Shown in pieces: positions 25,616 through 33,972 of a stretch of 64,000 nt of DNA; positions within the stretch are counted from its first letter, which is position 1; the number at the start of each line of letters is the position of its first letter. The notes beneath the pieces are model-generated. The model did no database searches. It saw only the letters and a program-made list of their open reading frames with translations, and was not told the DNA's origin. Both the position numbers and the translations under genes were made by a program. Source of the stretch: an uncultured Pelagibacteraceae bacterium (GTDB lineage Bacteria; Pseudomonadota; Alphaproteobacteria; Pelagibacterales; Pelagibacteraceae); the NCBI GenBank assembly GCA_902536085.1, contig CACAWF010000002.1, forward strand, positions 17,226 to 81,225, given 5' to 3'.

Positions 25616-27220
25616 TTATTTTAAGAATTGCTCAAATCTCATAAAGGCTTTATTGTCTAACTTGTTATAAAATTTTTTCTCTATTAATTTTTTATTTCCT
25701 AAAAATATATTAAAATTTTCTTTGTTTAAAATACTTTTTAAAATTTTGGCATCAGAGACAATTTTAATTCTATCTTGTATATCGTGAAAAAAGGGTTTTT
25801 CTAAATTGAGAAGTCTTATACTTGGAATACCTAAAATCGCAGCCTCTTGAGCAATTGTCGAAAAACCACAAATCACTAAATCAGTTTTTTTCAATAGTTC
25901 ATTTGTAGTTTTATTTTTGGAGTAAAAGATCTTACAATTTTTTTTTAATGTTACTAAATATTCATTTACATATTTTGAGTAAACAGGGTGTGGGGAAAGA
26001 AAAAAATTATGCTTATCGTTTACTGAAAATTTTAAAAAATTTAAAATTATTTCATGATCACCTATAGATGGACAAATTAAAATATTTTTTTTTCTTTCTC
26101 TTTTGGCTTTAAAAAAATTATTCCTTTTTTTTAGAACTAAATTATTATCATACTTTAATGGTCCTATTATTTTTGAAGATTTAAAATACGAATTCAATAT
26201 TTTGTTAAATTGAGGACCGTGAGTAAAATAAACGTCAGGGCAAGGTGAATATGTTTTTCCAGTATTGATAAAATTAGTGGTAAACTCTGATTTATCACTT
26301 AAATTATAAATTAAATTAGTATTTGCATTTCCATGTTGAATTGTAAAAATTTTTACATTCTTGTTCGAACTTCTTGCAAAATGGTATATTGGTCTATAGC
26401 CAGGAGTAAATTCACCGTAATTAATAAAATATTTTATATCTTTTTTTTTTAAAAACTTGCCGACCGATATACCTGTGAGAATATTATTTTGTATTTCTCC
26501 TGCAAATGATGAAATAAAAAAAGGTTTTAGAACTTTTTTACAATCAATATTCCCTATATGAAATATTTCTTTATTATCATTTAAAAAAGTTTGCAATTTA
26601 AAAAGAAAAAATAGTGTTTTAAAATAAACCTCTACAATATCTCTGATGCTGATTTGTTCATCTGCAATAATATAATTTATTTTTTTGCTTTTAAACTTTG
26701 AGAGTTCAAATAAAAATTTCAATCTATTAATAACATTAATTAAATAAAAATTTTTTTTGATCTGATTTGTAAAAGCATATTTATAACATCGATCTAAAAC
26801 TAAATTTTGATTTTTATCGTAGAAAAAATTGTAATTAAAGCTATGAAAGCATCTTTTTTGATTTATTGATTTAAATCTAGTAAATGAAATAAATTTTAAG
26901 ATGATATTCCATGCAATGTATAAAAAAAAATTTTTAAAATACTTCAGAAAAAAAATCGTATAAAATATAAAAAAATTATTACCTAGATTAGAATTTAAAG
27001 GTTTTTTATTCAAAATTTTATTAAGATTTACATACCAAATTTTCTTATTTAAATTATCTTTAGAGACTAAACTTGCTGCCCACCAAATTGATAAACCTCT
27101 TATTACTAAATTTTTTGCTGAATAATTTCTTAATTTAGAATTTGAAACCCATCTTACATATGACTTTTTAGTAAAACTCCATTCTCTAAAATATTTCTTT
27201 AGATTATTTTTCGGTACCAT
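25616..27220 (-). CDS. GT-B-like surface carbohydrate transferase (unassigned family)
   Basis: A 534-aa, very Lys/Phe/Asn-rich protein. The N-terminal 200 residues show no motif I recognise. The C-terminal half has a GT-B/CDP-glycerol-transferase look: FTIQHGNANTN, ILICPSIGDHEIILNF, FLSPHPVYSKY and VICGFSTIAQEAAILGIPSIRL. Such GHPS-type loops bind nucleotide-sugar phosphates. It is probably a glycosyl- or phosphoglycerol-type transferase for the surface polymer; the exact reaction cannot be read. A 12-nt gap separates it from the upstream methyltransferase-like gene. Confidence 0.65.
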   Translation of the reverse strand: MVPKNNLKKYFREWSFTKKSYVRWVSNSKLRNYSAKNLVIRGLSIWWAASLVSKDNLNKKIWYVNLNKILNKKPLNSNLGNNFFIFYTIFFLKYFKNFFLYIAWNIILKFISFTRFKSINQKRCFHSFNYNFFYDKNQNLVLDRCYKYAFTNQIKKNFYLINVINRLKFLFELSKFKSKKINYIIADEQISIRDIVEVYFKTLFFLFKLQTFLNDNKEIFHIGNIDCKKVLKPFFISSFAGEIQNNILTGISVGKFLKKKDIKYFINYGEFTPGYRPIYHFARSSNKNVKIFTIQHGNANTNLIYNLSDKSEFTTNFINTGKTYSPCPDVYFTHGPQFNKILNSYFKSSKIIGPLKYDNNLVLKKRNNFFKAKRERKKNILICPSIGDHEIILNFLKFSVNDKHNFFLSPHPVYSKYVNEYLVTLKKNCKIFYSKNKTTNELLKKTDLVICGFSTIAQEAAILGIPSIRLLNLEKPFFHDIQDRIKIVSDAKILKSILNKENFNIFLGNKKLIEKKFYNKLDNKAFMRFEQFLK

Positions 27221-27231
27221 TTTTTATGGAT

Positions 27232-28056
27232 TTATTTTTTGACAAAAAAAGATTCGTATCTATAAGAAAGTTTATTTTTTTCTTCCATGCCTAAACTATT
27301 CATGAATTTTCTATCAGCATCATAATATTTGAAAAAAATATCTTTTTTAAAATTTTTTTTATAGGAACTCTTTAGTCTTTTTACTGAACTATATTTTCTT
27401 TTTAAATATTTTTCAATTTCAACAAAAAATGATAAGCAATTATTATTTACTGGTTCTTTAATTTTTTTAAGTTTCATTTTACTTCTCAACATATTTATGT
27501 ACGAAAAATTGAAGTTTTTTTTTTTGTAATATGCATCATCAAATGCCAAAATGAATTGTTTAGAAAGGGAGCTTTCCACTGATTTTATTTCACTCATCAC
27601 GTGTTTTAATGTGTGCCATGAGTCAAAAAAACAAAAATCTGTTTTTACCTTTTTTTCTTTTAAAATATTCATTCCAATATGTGGGTCTGTGCTATCAAAG
27701 CCTATAAATTCCCAAATTTCATTAACATCGACTTTCAATGATTTTCCAATGCTTTCAGATAAAACTGATCTTAAAAATGAACCTTTGTTAGCATTAGTAT
27801 CCCAGCTAAACATTTTACCTCCATAGAGTGAACAATGTAAAAACATAGCTATTGTACTTGCGCCGCAACCTGTTTCTGCTAGGAAAAGTTTTGATTTCTT
27901 TCTCTTCCTTAAAAGATCTAATGTTTCAAAGATTGCTATACACTCGCTATCTGGTATTCCATTAATCCATCTAGGTAATAATCTTTTAACAAAAACTAAA
28001 TAATCTTTTGGATCTTTTTTAACTTTATTAATATTTTTATAACTAAAATCGTACAT
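27232..28056 (-). CDS. Class I SAM methyltransferase-like protein
   Basis: A 274-aa protein. The central segment FLAETGCGASTIAMFLHCSL (about residues 57-76) resembles a SAM-binding motif I, followed by FDSTDPHIG and CFFDSWHTLKHVMSEI (acidic motif with DSWH), and ILAFDDAYYK. This pattern is seen in class I methyltransferases of the Methyltransf_24 type in sugar clusters. No signal peptide. It overlaps the isomerase stop by one base. The substrate is unknown. Confidence 0.6.
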   Translation of the reverse strand: MYDFSYKNINKVKKDPKDYLVFVKRLLPRWINGIPDSECIAIFETLDLLRKRKKSKLFLAETGCGASTIAMFLHCSLYGGKMFSWDTNANKGSFLRSVLSESIGKSLKVDVNEIWEFIGFDSTDPHIGMNILKEKKVKTDFCFFDSWHTLKHVMSEIKSVESSLSKQFILAFDDAYYKKKNFNFSYINMLRSKMKLKKIKEPVNNNCLSFFVEIEKYLKRKYSSVKRLKSSYKKNFKKDIFFKYYDADRKFMNSLGMEEKNKLSYRYESFFVKK

Positions 28057-28865
28057 TAATTTAAAATATAATTATTTTTTACAAAATGTATGCCTTTAAC
28101 TATAGAGGCAATATCATCTTTTTTCATCTCTATTGAAAGAAATTTGTCGTATTTTATTTTTTGTAATGCATTAATCATTGATCGATGATCTTCAATTTTG
28201 TTAATTAAACCCGGTCTTTGCAAATTTTCATCACTTACATGTACATGCTGTATAAAATTTTGATACTTTTCGACAATTAACATTGGATCTTCTTTTGTAA
28301 AAAAAAAAGTTTTAGTATCTAAATGTAATTTAAAATGTTCACTATCAATTTTTTTTACAATTTCTCCGCCTTCTTCATTGGAAATGATAAAATCAGTATA
28401 ATTTTTACCTAAAGGTTCGATGCAAAATATCACGCCTTTTTTACTACAATAAATTGTGATTTCATTTATATCCTCTAAAAATTGTCTTAAACAAATATTA
28501 TAATCATTACCAAGTAAAGACCTGTTATTTGGTGAACCAAAAATTATTTGTTTGCCCTCTAGGTCAGAACAAAGATCAACAATTTTTTTTAGATAATTCA
28601 ATGTTTTTTTTCTACTCTCTTTATCTTTAAAAAGTTGTAAATCTGGTCTGGTAAAAAGTAATGAGTGAAAACCTGTAAGTTCAAGTTTGCTATTTCTAAT
28701 TTTTTTTTTTATGACTGATCTCTCGTTTTGATTGGAGTTTATCGGCTCATCCCATATCAAACTTGGTGCCAACTCTATACCTTCACAATTATTCTCTTTA
28801 ATTAAGTTTATAAAATCATCAAAATTTCCGTTACCCCAAGCAATATTCGATACAGAGATTTTCAT
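28056..28865 (-). CDS. Xylose isomerase-like TIM-barrel sugar isomerase/epimerase
   Basis: A 269-aa protein of the AP-endonuclease-2/xylose isomerase-like TIM barrel family. It starts MKISVSNIAWGN, with GIELAPSLIWDEP, IIFGSPNNRSL, FCIEPLGKNYTD, LHLDTKTFF, HVHVSDENLQRPG and FLSIEMKK. The Glu/Asp/His metal ligands expected on strands 5-8 (E in IEPL, D in LDTK, H in HVHVSD, E in SIEM) are visible. It is coupled to a reductase gene on one side and a methyltransferase-like gene on the other. Probably isomerises a sugar or sugar acid of the glycan. Confidence 0.8.
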   Translation of the reverse strand: MKISVSNIAWGNGNFDDFINLIKENNCEGIELAPSLIWDEPINSNQNERSVIKKKIRNSKLELTGFHSLLFTRPDLQLFKDKESRKKTLNYLKKIVDLCSDLEGKQIIFGSPNNRSLLGNDYNICLRQFLEDINEITIYCSKKGVIFCIEPLGKNYTDFIISNEEGGEIVKKIDSEHFKLHLDTKTFFFTKEDPMLIVEKYQNFIQHVHVSDENLQRPGLINKIEDHRSMINALQKIKYDKFLSIEMKKDDIASIVKGIHFVKNNYILN

Positions 28866-29590
28866 TATTCACCGCCAGAGACAGATATAGTTTCACCAGT
28901 CATGTAAGAATTTAAATGGGTAGAGTAGAAGTAAATATATTCTATCATCTCACTTGGATCTATCATTCTTTGCATAGGTATTAGCTTAATTCTGTTTTTA
29001 CCTTTTAAAATCTTTTTCATTCTATGATGTATTTTTGTTTTAGCGTGACCTATTCTTATATTGTTAATTAATACGTTTTTTTTTGCCCATAATTTATATT
29101 TCCCTGGTATAAATTCTAGACAGTGCTTTGCTAAGTTGTAATTATAAGAAAATTCACCACCACCAAATTTTATACCAACAGTTGTACAATTTACAATTCT
29201 TCCCCAATTCCTTCTTATCATATGTTTTATATTTTTTCTGACTATTAAATTTGGAATGAGTGCATTTACTTTTAGAGAATTAATTAGATTATTTAAATTA
29301 TAATCGTCATAACTTTTATTGTCGATGAAACCTATTAAATTAATGATAATATCGAAGTTATTGAATTTTCTATCTTTTAACAAATTATCTATATTATTAT
29401 TAGAAATTTTATCAAAGTTTTTTTGAACAATTGATAATTGTTTATATTTTTTTTTTATTTTAGTTAAATTGTTTTTATTTTTTGAATAATGAGCAGTAAC
29501 CTCATAGTCATTTTTTAGAAATTTTTCTACTAATTCCCTCCCTATATCAGAGCTACCGCCTAATATTAAAATTTTTTTCTTCTTACTCAT
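28865..29590 (-). CDS. Short-chain dehydrogenase/reductase
   Basis: A 241-aa classical SDR. The cofactor loop is ILGGSSDIGRELV, followed by NLIGF in place of NNAG, NCTTVG at the catalytic Ser/Thr strand, and YNLAKHC (YxxxK). The C-terminal GETISVSGGE is the usual final strand. I place the start at 29590 (MSKKKKILILGG), which overlaps the stop of the SPASM gene by one base (TAATG); the five extra upstream residues would extend into that gene. It likely reduces a keto-sugar. Confidence 0.82.
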   Translation of the reverse strand: MSKKKKILILGGSSDIGRELVEKFLKNDYEVTAHYSKNKNNLTKIKKKYKQLSIVQKNFDKISNNNIDNLLKDRKFNNFDIIINLIGFIDNKSYDDYNLNNLINSLKVNALIPNLIVRKNIKHMIRRNWGRIVNCTTVGIKFGGGEFSYNYNLAKHCLEFIPGKYKLWAKKNVLINNIRIGHAKTKIHHRMKKILKGKNRIKLIPMQRMIDPSEMIEYIYFYSTHLNSYMTGETISVSGGE

Positions 29591-30747
29591 TACGTTACAA
29601 TGCAATTGTTACAAGGGTGTAAATTTTTTCTACTATTAGAAATATGTATTCTTCTATATTCCCCGTATTTATCGGATTTCCATAATTCGGAAATGTTATT
29701 ATCATTAATGTTTCCAACTACTAGCTTTGATTTATAATCAGAATCACATGGATTTACTTTTCCATCCCACCAAATAAACATTCTTCTCCATAAATCAGAG
29801 CATGGTTTAGAAATATCTGAAGGATCTTTATCATAAATATTTTCCCATGGATTGTAATCAACGAAAGCTACTTGATCTACCATTTTTTTCCAAAAACTTT
29901 CCATAGTATCTATACTTTGCTCATCATTAAATTTAACACCAGACACCCTTGAAATAATTTTGCTCTTTGGATAAGATTTTTGTCTAATATCGTTAAACAT
30001 TTCAATATTTTTAACAACTTTTTTTAATTCTCCGTTGACTCTTAATTTTGCGTATAATTTTTCCTCTGCCGCATCAGCTGAAAAAACTACTGTTTTAACT
30101 CCTCCGCTTAATATTGCATGAATAAATTTTTCATTAAGAAGAGAGGCATTAGTATTAAGCTTTAGGTTGAGAAATTTACCTTCTGTATACTCTAACATTT
30201 TGTCAATATTTTTATTAACTAAAGGTTCTCCTCTTGAAGCGATTGAAATAAATTCAATATTATTTTCTGCTTGGTCAATGATTGTTTTAAATAAGTTAAT
30301 ATCCATAGTTCCCATAAATCCATTTTTTTTGTTTGTGAAAGTTTTATCCGTTTCAAAACAAAATACACATCGATAATTACAAATCGAACTTGGCTCAATT
30401 TGTAAATAGGGAGGGTAATCGTCTACGATATTTTTTAAAGGAAAAATTTCATATCTATATCTGTGAATTAAATATTTTGGTATATCTTTTTTTTCAATTT
30501 TAAGTATCTCTTCACGAACGTGTGGGGTTATTTTAAAAACTTTGTCCTCTTTAGGATTTTCAATTTTAAAATCATTTTTTATTTTTTCAATTATATTTCT
30601 TTCTTCTAAAGTAAAATTTAATTTAAGGTCTTGGTTTATCAGTATTTGCTCAAGATATTTTTTAAAGTTTAAATTTTCACTTTCTTGAGAGGTTTTAAAA
30701 TTTATAAAACTATTGTGCTTTTTATATTCTCTTATTTTCTTGCTCAT
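29590..30747 (-). CDS. Radical SAM/SPASM protein
   Basis: A 385-aa radical SAM enzyme. The 4Fe-4S motif is CNYRCVFC (Cys123, 127, 130) after YLQIEPSSI. The C-terminal SPASM region has PCSDLWRRMFIWWDGKVNPC, VVGNI, ISELWKS and the final HPCNNC. Members of this type modify peptides, nucleotides or sugars. The position between a CMP-sugar synthetase-like gene and an SDR suggests it acts on a sugar, as in radical epimerases or dehydratases. A first 110-residue N-terminal extension is rich in charge and of no known family. Confidence 0.85.
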   Translation of the reverse strand: MSKKIREYKKHNSFINFKTSQESENLNFKKYLEQILINQDLKLNFTLEERNIIEKIKNDFKIENPKEDKVFKITPHVREEILKIEKKDIPKYLIHRYRYEIFPLKNIVDDYPPYLQIEPSSICNYRCVFCFETDKTFTNKKNGFMGTMDINLFKTIIDQAENNIEFISIASRGEPLVNKNIDKMLEYTEGKFLNLKLNTNASLLNEKFIHAILSGGVKTVVFSADAAEEKLYAKLRVNGELKKVVKNIEMFNDIRQKSYPKSKIISRVSGVKFNDEQSIDTMESFWKKMVDQVAFVDYNPWENIYDKDPSDISKPCSDLWRRMFIWWDGKVNPCDSDYKSKLVVGNINDNNISELWKSDKYGEYRRIHISNSRKNLHPCNNCIVT

Positions 30748-31481
30748 AAAATTTTATTTTTTTTAATCCAATATTCTACAGATGGAAGCTGCCATTCAAA
30801 GTCAACGTCGCATCCCCCCCAAGAATGAATTGGTTTAATTTTTTTTCCCATCCATTTTTGTGGCAATAAACCATTTTTGAGATTTTCTAAACACTTTGGT
30901 CTGACTACAGAGACAGCCATGTCAGCAAAAAAAACATTTCCTTGAGAGTCTCTGTCGCAATTAAGTGTTTTTGGGTTTCCGAACGTTTTAAATGGAACAA
31001 ATGGTTTCAGGTAACCTTTTGAGTTCAATTTTCTTGCTCTTAAAGGGCTCCACATATTGTAGACTGACGTAGAAACTGCAGAGTCACAAAATTTGTCTCT
31101 TTTCAGAATTTTAATTCCATTATCAATTAAATTAGAATTAATTGTTGCTCCATTAGCAAACAACAGAACTAGAAAATCAATTTTTTTTTTTAATTTTTTT
31201 AATCTATTCTTTATTTCAAAATATCCAAATTCGAATACATGGTCGCCAAGTGCTTTGCTGTTATTAAGTTTTTTTGGTCTTTCGATAAATTCAGCATCAT
31301 ATTTTTTTGCAATTTTTTTAATTTTTGAGTCATCAGTAGATACATAAATCTTTTCAACAAACTTTGATTTTTTACACGCTAATAGCGGAAATTCGCACAA
31401 ATGTTTTCCTAAAATTTTTTTGGTATTTTTACCAGGAAATCCCCTGCTACCAGCTCTTCCAATCATCAAAGCTACAATCAT
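30744..31481 (-). CDS. Acylneuraminate cytidylyltransferase family protein
   Basis: A 245-aa nucleotidyltransferase of the CMP-NeuAc synthetase family: VALMIGRAGSRGFPGKNTKK at the N-terminus (CTP loop), FVEKIYVSTDDSKIKKIAK, KALGDHVFEFGY and LVLLFANGATI. It should couple CMP to a nonulosonic or related keto acid. It is one of three such genes in the island (others at 37457 and 60049). It overlaps the SPASM gene by 4 nt and the epimerase gene by 4 nt. Confidence 0.82.
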   Translation of the reverse strand: MIVALMIGRAGSRGFPGKNTKKILGKHLCEFPLLACKKSKFVEKIYVSTDDSKIKKIAKKYDAEFIERPKKLNNSKALGDHVFEFGYFEIKNRLKKLKKKIDFLVLLFANGATINSNLIDNGIKILKRDKFCDSAVSTSVYNMWSPLRARKLNSKGYLKPFVPFKTFGNPKTLNCDRDSQGNVFFADMAVSVVRPKCLENLKNGLLPQKWMGKKIKPIHSWGGCDVDFEWQLPSVEYWIKKNKIL

Positions 31482-32353
31482 TTTACCCGCAATTCCTTTT
31501 TAACCTCATTTACTAAACTTATTAAACTTTTTGTAAAGTTTAAATTTTTCTTAAGGGGGAGTTTTTTACCATATTTTGGCTTGTAGGTATAAGGTGTTTT
31601 TATATAGTGACCTAAAATTTTTTTATTTTTAAAAATAATTTTTCCTTTATAACCAAGAACTTTAGATAGAGTATTCAGAACACTTTTAATTTTTATTGAT
31701 TTACTTCCACTTAAAATAATGTGTTTATTTTTGAATCTCTTTTTAATAATGTCAGCTGTAATTTTAGCAGCATCTTTAACGTGAATATATTCTCTTTCAG
31801 TTTTACTATTTCCAAAATAAACTATTTTTTTTGCTTCTAACGAATTTTTGATAATTTTTTTTAACCCATTATTGAAATCAGACCTCTCTCCAAAAAGAGA
31901 TCCATATCGAAGTATTGTGTAATTTATCTTATATCGTTGGTGATATTCTTCTATATAATCCTCAGCAGCTTTTTTACTACTTCTATAAAAACCACCCTGA
32001 TGACTATTGACGTAAATAGAGCTGGCGTAAATAAATCTATTTATTTTATATTTCTTTGATAGCTCTAATAAAAAAATAGTACCAAGTATATTTAATTTAA
32101 CGGTTTCTAGAGGTTTCATTAGGGCTTCGTTAAGATCAGATAATGCTGCAAAATGAAAAACTACATCTTGATTTTTAACAACTTTTTCTAATTTTTTGTA
32201 ATTTAATAAATTTCCTCTTATAAATTTCTGATTTTTTTTTAACCAAGGCGACCTTTTTTTGTCAAATATCGTAACTTTATATCCCTTAGCTGTTAACATA
32301 TCGGCCACATGGGATCCCAAAAAACCGCTGCCTCCTGTAACTAAACATCTCAT
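31478..32353 (-). CDS. NAD-dependent sugar epimerase/dehydratase
   Basis: A 291-aa extended SDR. Its cofactor loop is VTGGSGFLGSHVADML, with VFHFAALSDL, IYASSIYV and the catalytic YRSSKKAAEDY (YxxxK). ILRYGSLFGERSD follows as in UDP-glucose epimerases. The nucleotide-sugar substrate cannot be read. It sits between the cupin gene (4-nt gap) and the CMP-transferase gene (4-nt overlap). Confidence 0.87.
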   Translation of the reverse strand: MRCLVTGGSGFLGSHVADMLTAKGYKVTIFDKKRSPWLKKNQKFIRGNLLNYKKLEKVVKNQDVVFHFAALSDLNEALMKPLETVKLNILGTIFLLELSKKYKINRFIYASSIYVNSHQGGFYRSSKKAAEDYIEEYHQRYKINYTILRYGSLFGERSDFNNGLKKIIKNSLEAKKIVYFGNSKTEREYIHVKDAAKITADIIKKRFKNKHIILSGSKSIKIKSVLNTLSKVLGYKGKIIFKNKKILGHYIKTPYTYKPKYGKKLPLKKNLNFTKSLISLVNEVKKELRVK

Positions 32354-32357
32354 AAAT

Positions 32358-32765
32358 TTACCAATTAAACTTTATCTGATTAAGTTTTTTGTTTAAGACC
32401 TCATTTTTATTATGTTTTATGTTAGAAAAATTTACAATAATTGATTTTTTCGAAGACATATTTTTGAAAGCAAACCAAATATTGGGTCCTATAAATAATC
32501 TTTTTGGATTATTTTCATTTAAATTTTTTTTATAAAATTTTTTTCTTTTATCATCATAAAATACAAATTTTACTTTTCCAGAAATAACAAAAATGTTCAT
32601 ATTCATTTTTTTATGTTTTTTCCAACCTTTTATTTTTTTTGGCTTTATAGTCGAAAAATAGATTTCGCCAAATCCTTTATATCCGTTTTGCCCTTTTTTT
32701 AAAAAAGTTAAAACGTTCCCTTTTTGTGAAAATATATTTTTCTGTTTATAAATTTTTATTTTCAA
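32358..32765 (-). CDS. Cupin, dTDP-dehydrorhamnose 3,5-epimerase-like
   Basis: A 135-aa single cupin domain. GFGEIYFSTIKPKKIKGWKKH, FVISGKVKFVFYDDKRK, and LFIGPNIWFAFKNMSS resemble the RfbC/WxcM-type sugar cupins. A His in GWKKHKK is retained at the position of the metal/catalytic base. Likely an epimerase or isomerase on a nucleotide-linked keto sugar made by the adjacent dehydratase. Divergent and short, so the specific reaction is uncertain. Confidence 0.7.
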   Translation of the reverse strand: MKIKIYKQKNIFSQKGNVLTFLKKGQNGYKGFGEIYFSTIKPKKIKGWKKHKKMNMNIFVISGKVKFVFYDDKRKKFYKKNLNENNPKRLFIGPNIWFAFKNMSSKKSIIVNFSNIKHNKNEVLNKKLNQIKFNW

Positions 32766-32769
32766 TTTG

Positions 32770-33972
32770 TTACTTTGAGTTCAATTTTTGATTCAAATGA
32801 TTTATATACTGTTCTACCATTTTATCTTCATTGAATTTTATCTGAATTATTTCTTGATATTTTTTAGCAAGATCGCACCATTTTTCTCTATTATCTATGA
32901 ATTCAATTATCTTTTCCTTAATTGAATCTGGTGAGGATGGTTTTATAATTAAGCTATATTTTTTTTCTAAAAATTCACTTACTGCACCCACATCTGTAGC
33001 TATAATTGGAACACCAAGGGAAGCGCTTTCTAACATTGATAAACCAAATCCCTCGAATGATCTAGTTAAAGACAAAACCAAATCTAAATTACTTATAATT
33101 TCTGTAACCGGCTTATCTATATATCCTTTAAAAAAAACATTTTTAAGATCATATGTTTTTACTAAATGTTTTAGAGTTTCAACTTCCTCTAATTTTCCAT
33201 CACCAATGATATTAAATCTTATTTTTTGTAAATAACTCTTAGGTAGCTTATTTATTGCATATATTAAATCTCTATGACCTTTATATTCCTCTATTCTAGA
33301 AACTATACCGGCTTCAATAACATCTGTTTTTTTTTTCAAGTTATTAATTTTTTTTTTCTCTCCTGAAATACCATGATGAATTATAATAGTATCAACCTTA
33401 TCATTATCTAATAAATTGGATTTATAAAATAATGTTTTTTTCGTAGCTTCTGAAACAGCTATTACGCTAGAAATGATTTTTGATATTCTATTATTAATCA
33501 AGCGTAAAAAGAAATTCATAAAAGGTGGAGGGAACACACATGCGTGATGTACAACAAGAGAAACTACAGGAATATTTAATGAGGAGGCAGATAATGCTCC
33601 AGCCATCTCTCCCCTAATTTGACCATATCCACCACAAATGCCCAGATATGCATCATATTTTTTTTTTTTAAGTAAATTTTTAAGTTGATAATAAGTGTAA
33701 ATAAAAAATAGAGGTTTCAAAAAGTAGTATAGTTTATTAATTATTTGATTGTCGAATTGAAAATTAAGAATAGAATTATATTCTATAATTTCTAATGATA
33801 AATTTTTATTTGATCTAATAAATCTTTTAAGACCTTTATTGTTTTTATTAGAAAAAATTGTCACTTTAATTTTTTCAAACATTCTGTTGTTTAATAAATA
33901 GTTTAAATACGAGTCTACACCACCCCACTCGATTTGTTCCCATATAATAGCGATTGAATTGACTTTTTTCAT
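32770..33972 (-). CDS. Family 4 glycosyltransferase
   Basis: A 400-aa GT-B glycosyltransferase. The C-terminal half shows the GT4 pattern: AGIVSRIEEYKGHRDLI, RFNIIGDGKLEEVETLKHL, VFFKGYID, LSLTRSFEGFGLSMLESASLGVPIIATDVG (ExxxxxxxE-type). The N-terminal WEQIEWGGVDSYLNYLL is the acceptor domain start. A T12 run near 33658 encodes Lys codons. Sugar unknown. It overlaps the LIC12162-type gene by 4 nt. Confidence 0.9.
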   Translation of the reverse strand: MKKVNSIAIIWEQIEWGGVDSYLNYLLNNRMFEKIKVTIFSNKNNKGLKRFIRSNKNLSLEIIEYNSILNFQFDNQIINKLYYFLKPLFFIYTYYQLKNLLKKKKYDAYLGICGGYGQIRGEMAGALSASSLNIPVVSLVVHHACVFPPPFMNFFLRLINNRISKIISSVIAVSEATKKTLFYKSNLLDNDKVDTIIIHHGISGEKKKINNLKKKTDVIEAGIVSRIEEYKGHRDLIYAINKLPKSYLQKIRFNIIGDGKLEEVETLKHLVKTYDLKNVFFKGYIDKPVTEIISNLDLVLSLTRSFEGFGLSMLESASLGVPIIATDVGAVSEFLEKKYSLIIKPSSPDSIKEKIIEFIDNREKWCDLAKKYQEIIQIKFNEDKMVEQYINHLNQKLNSK

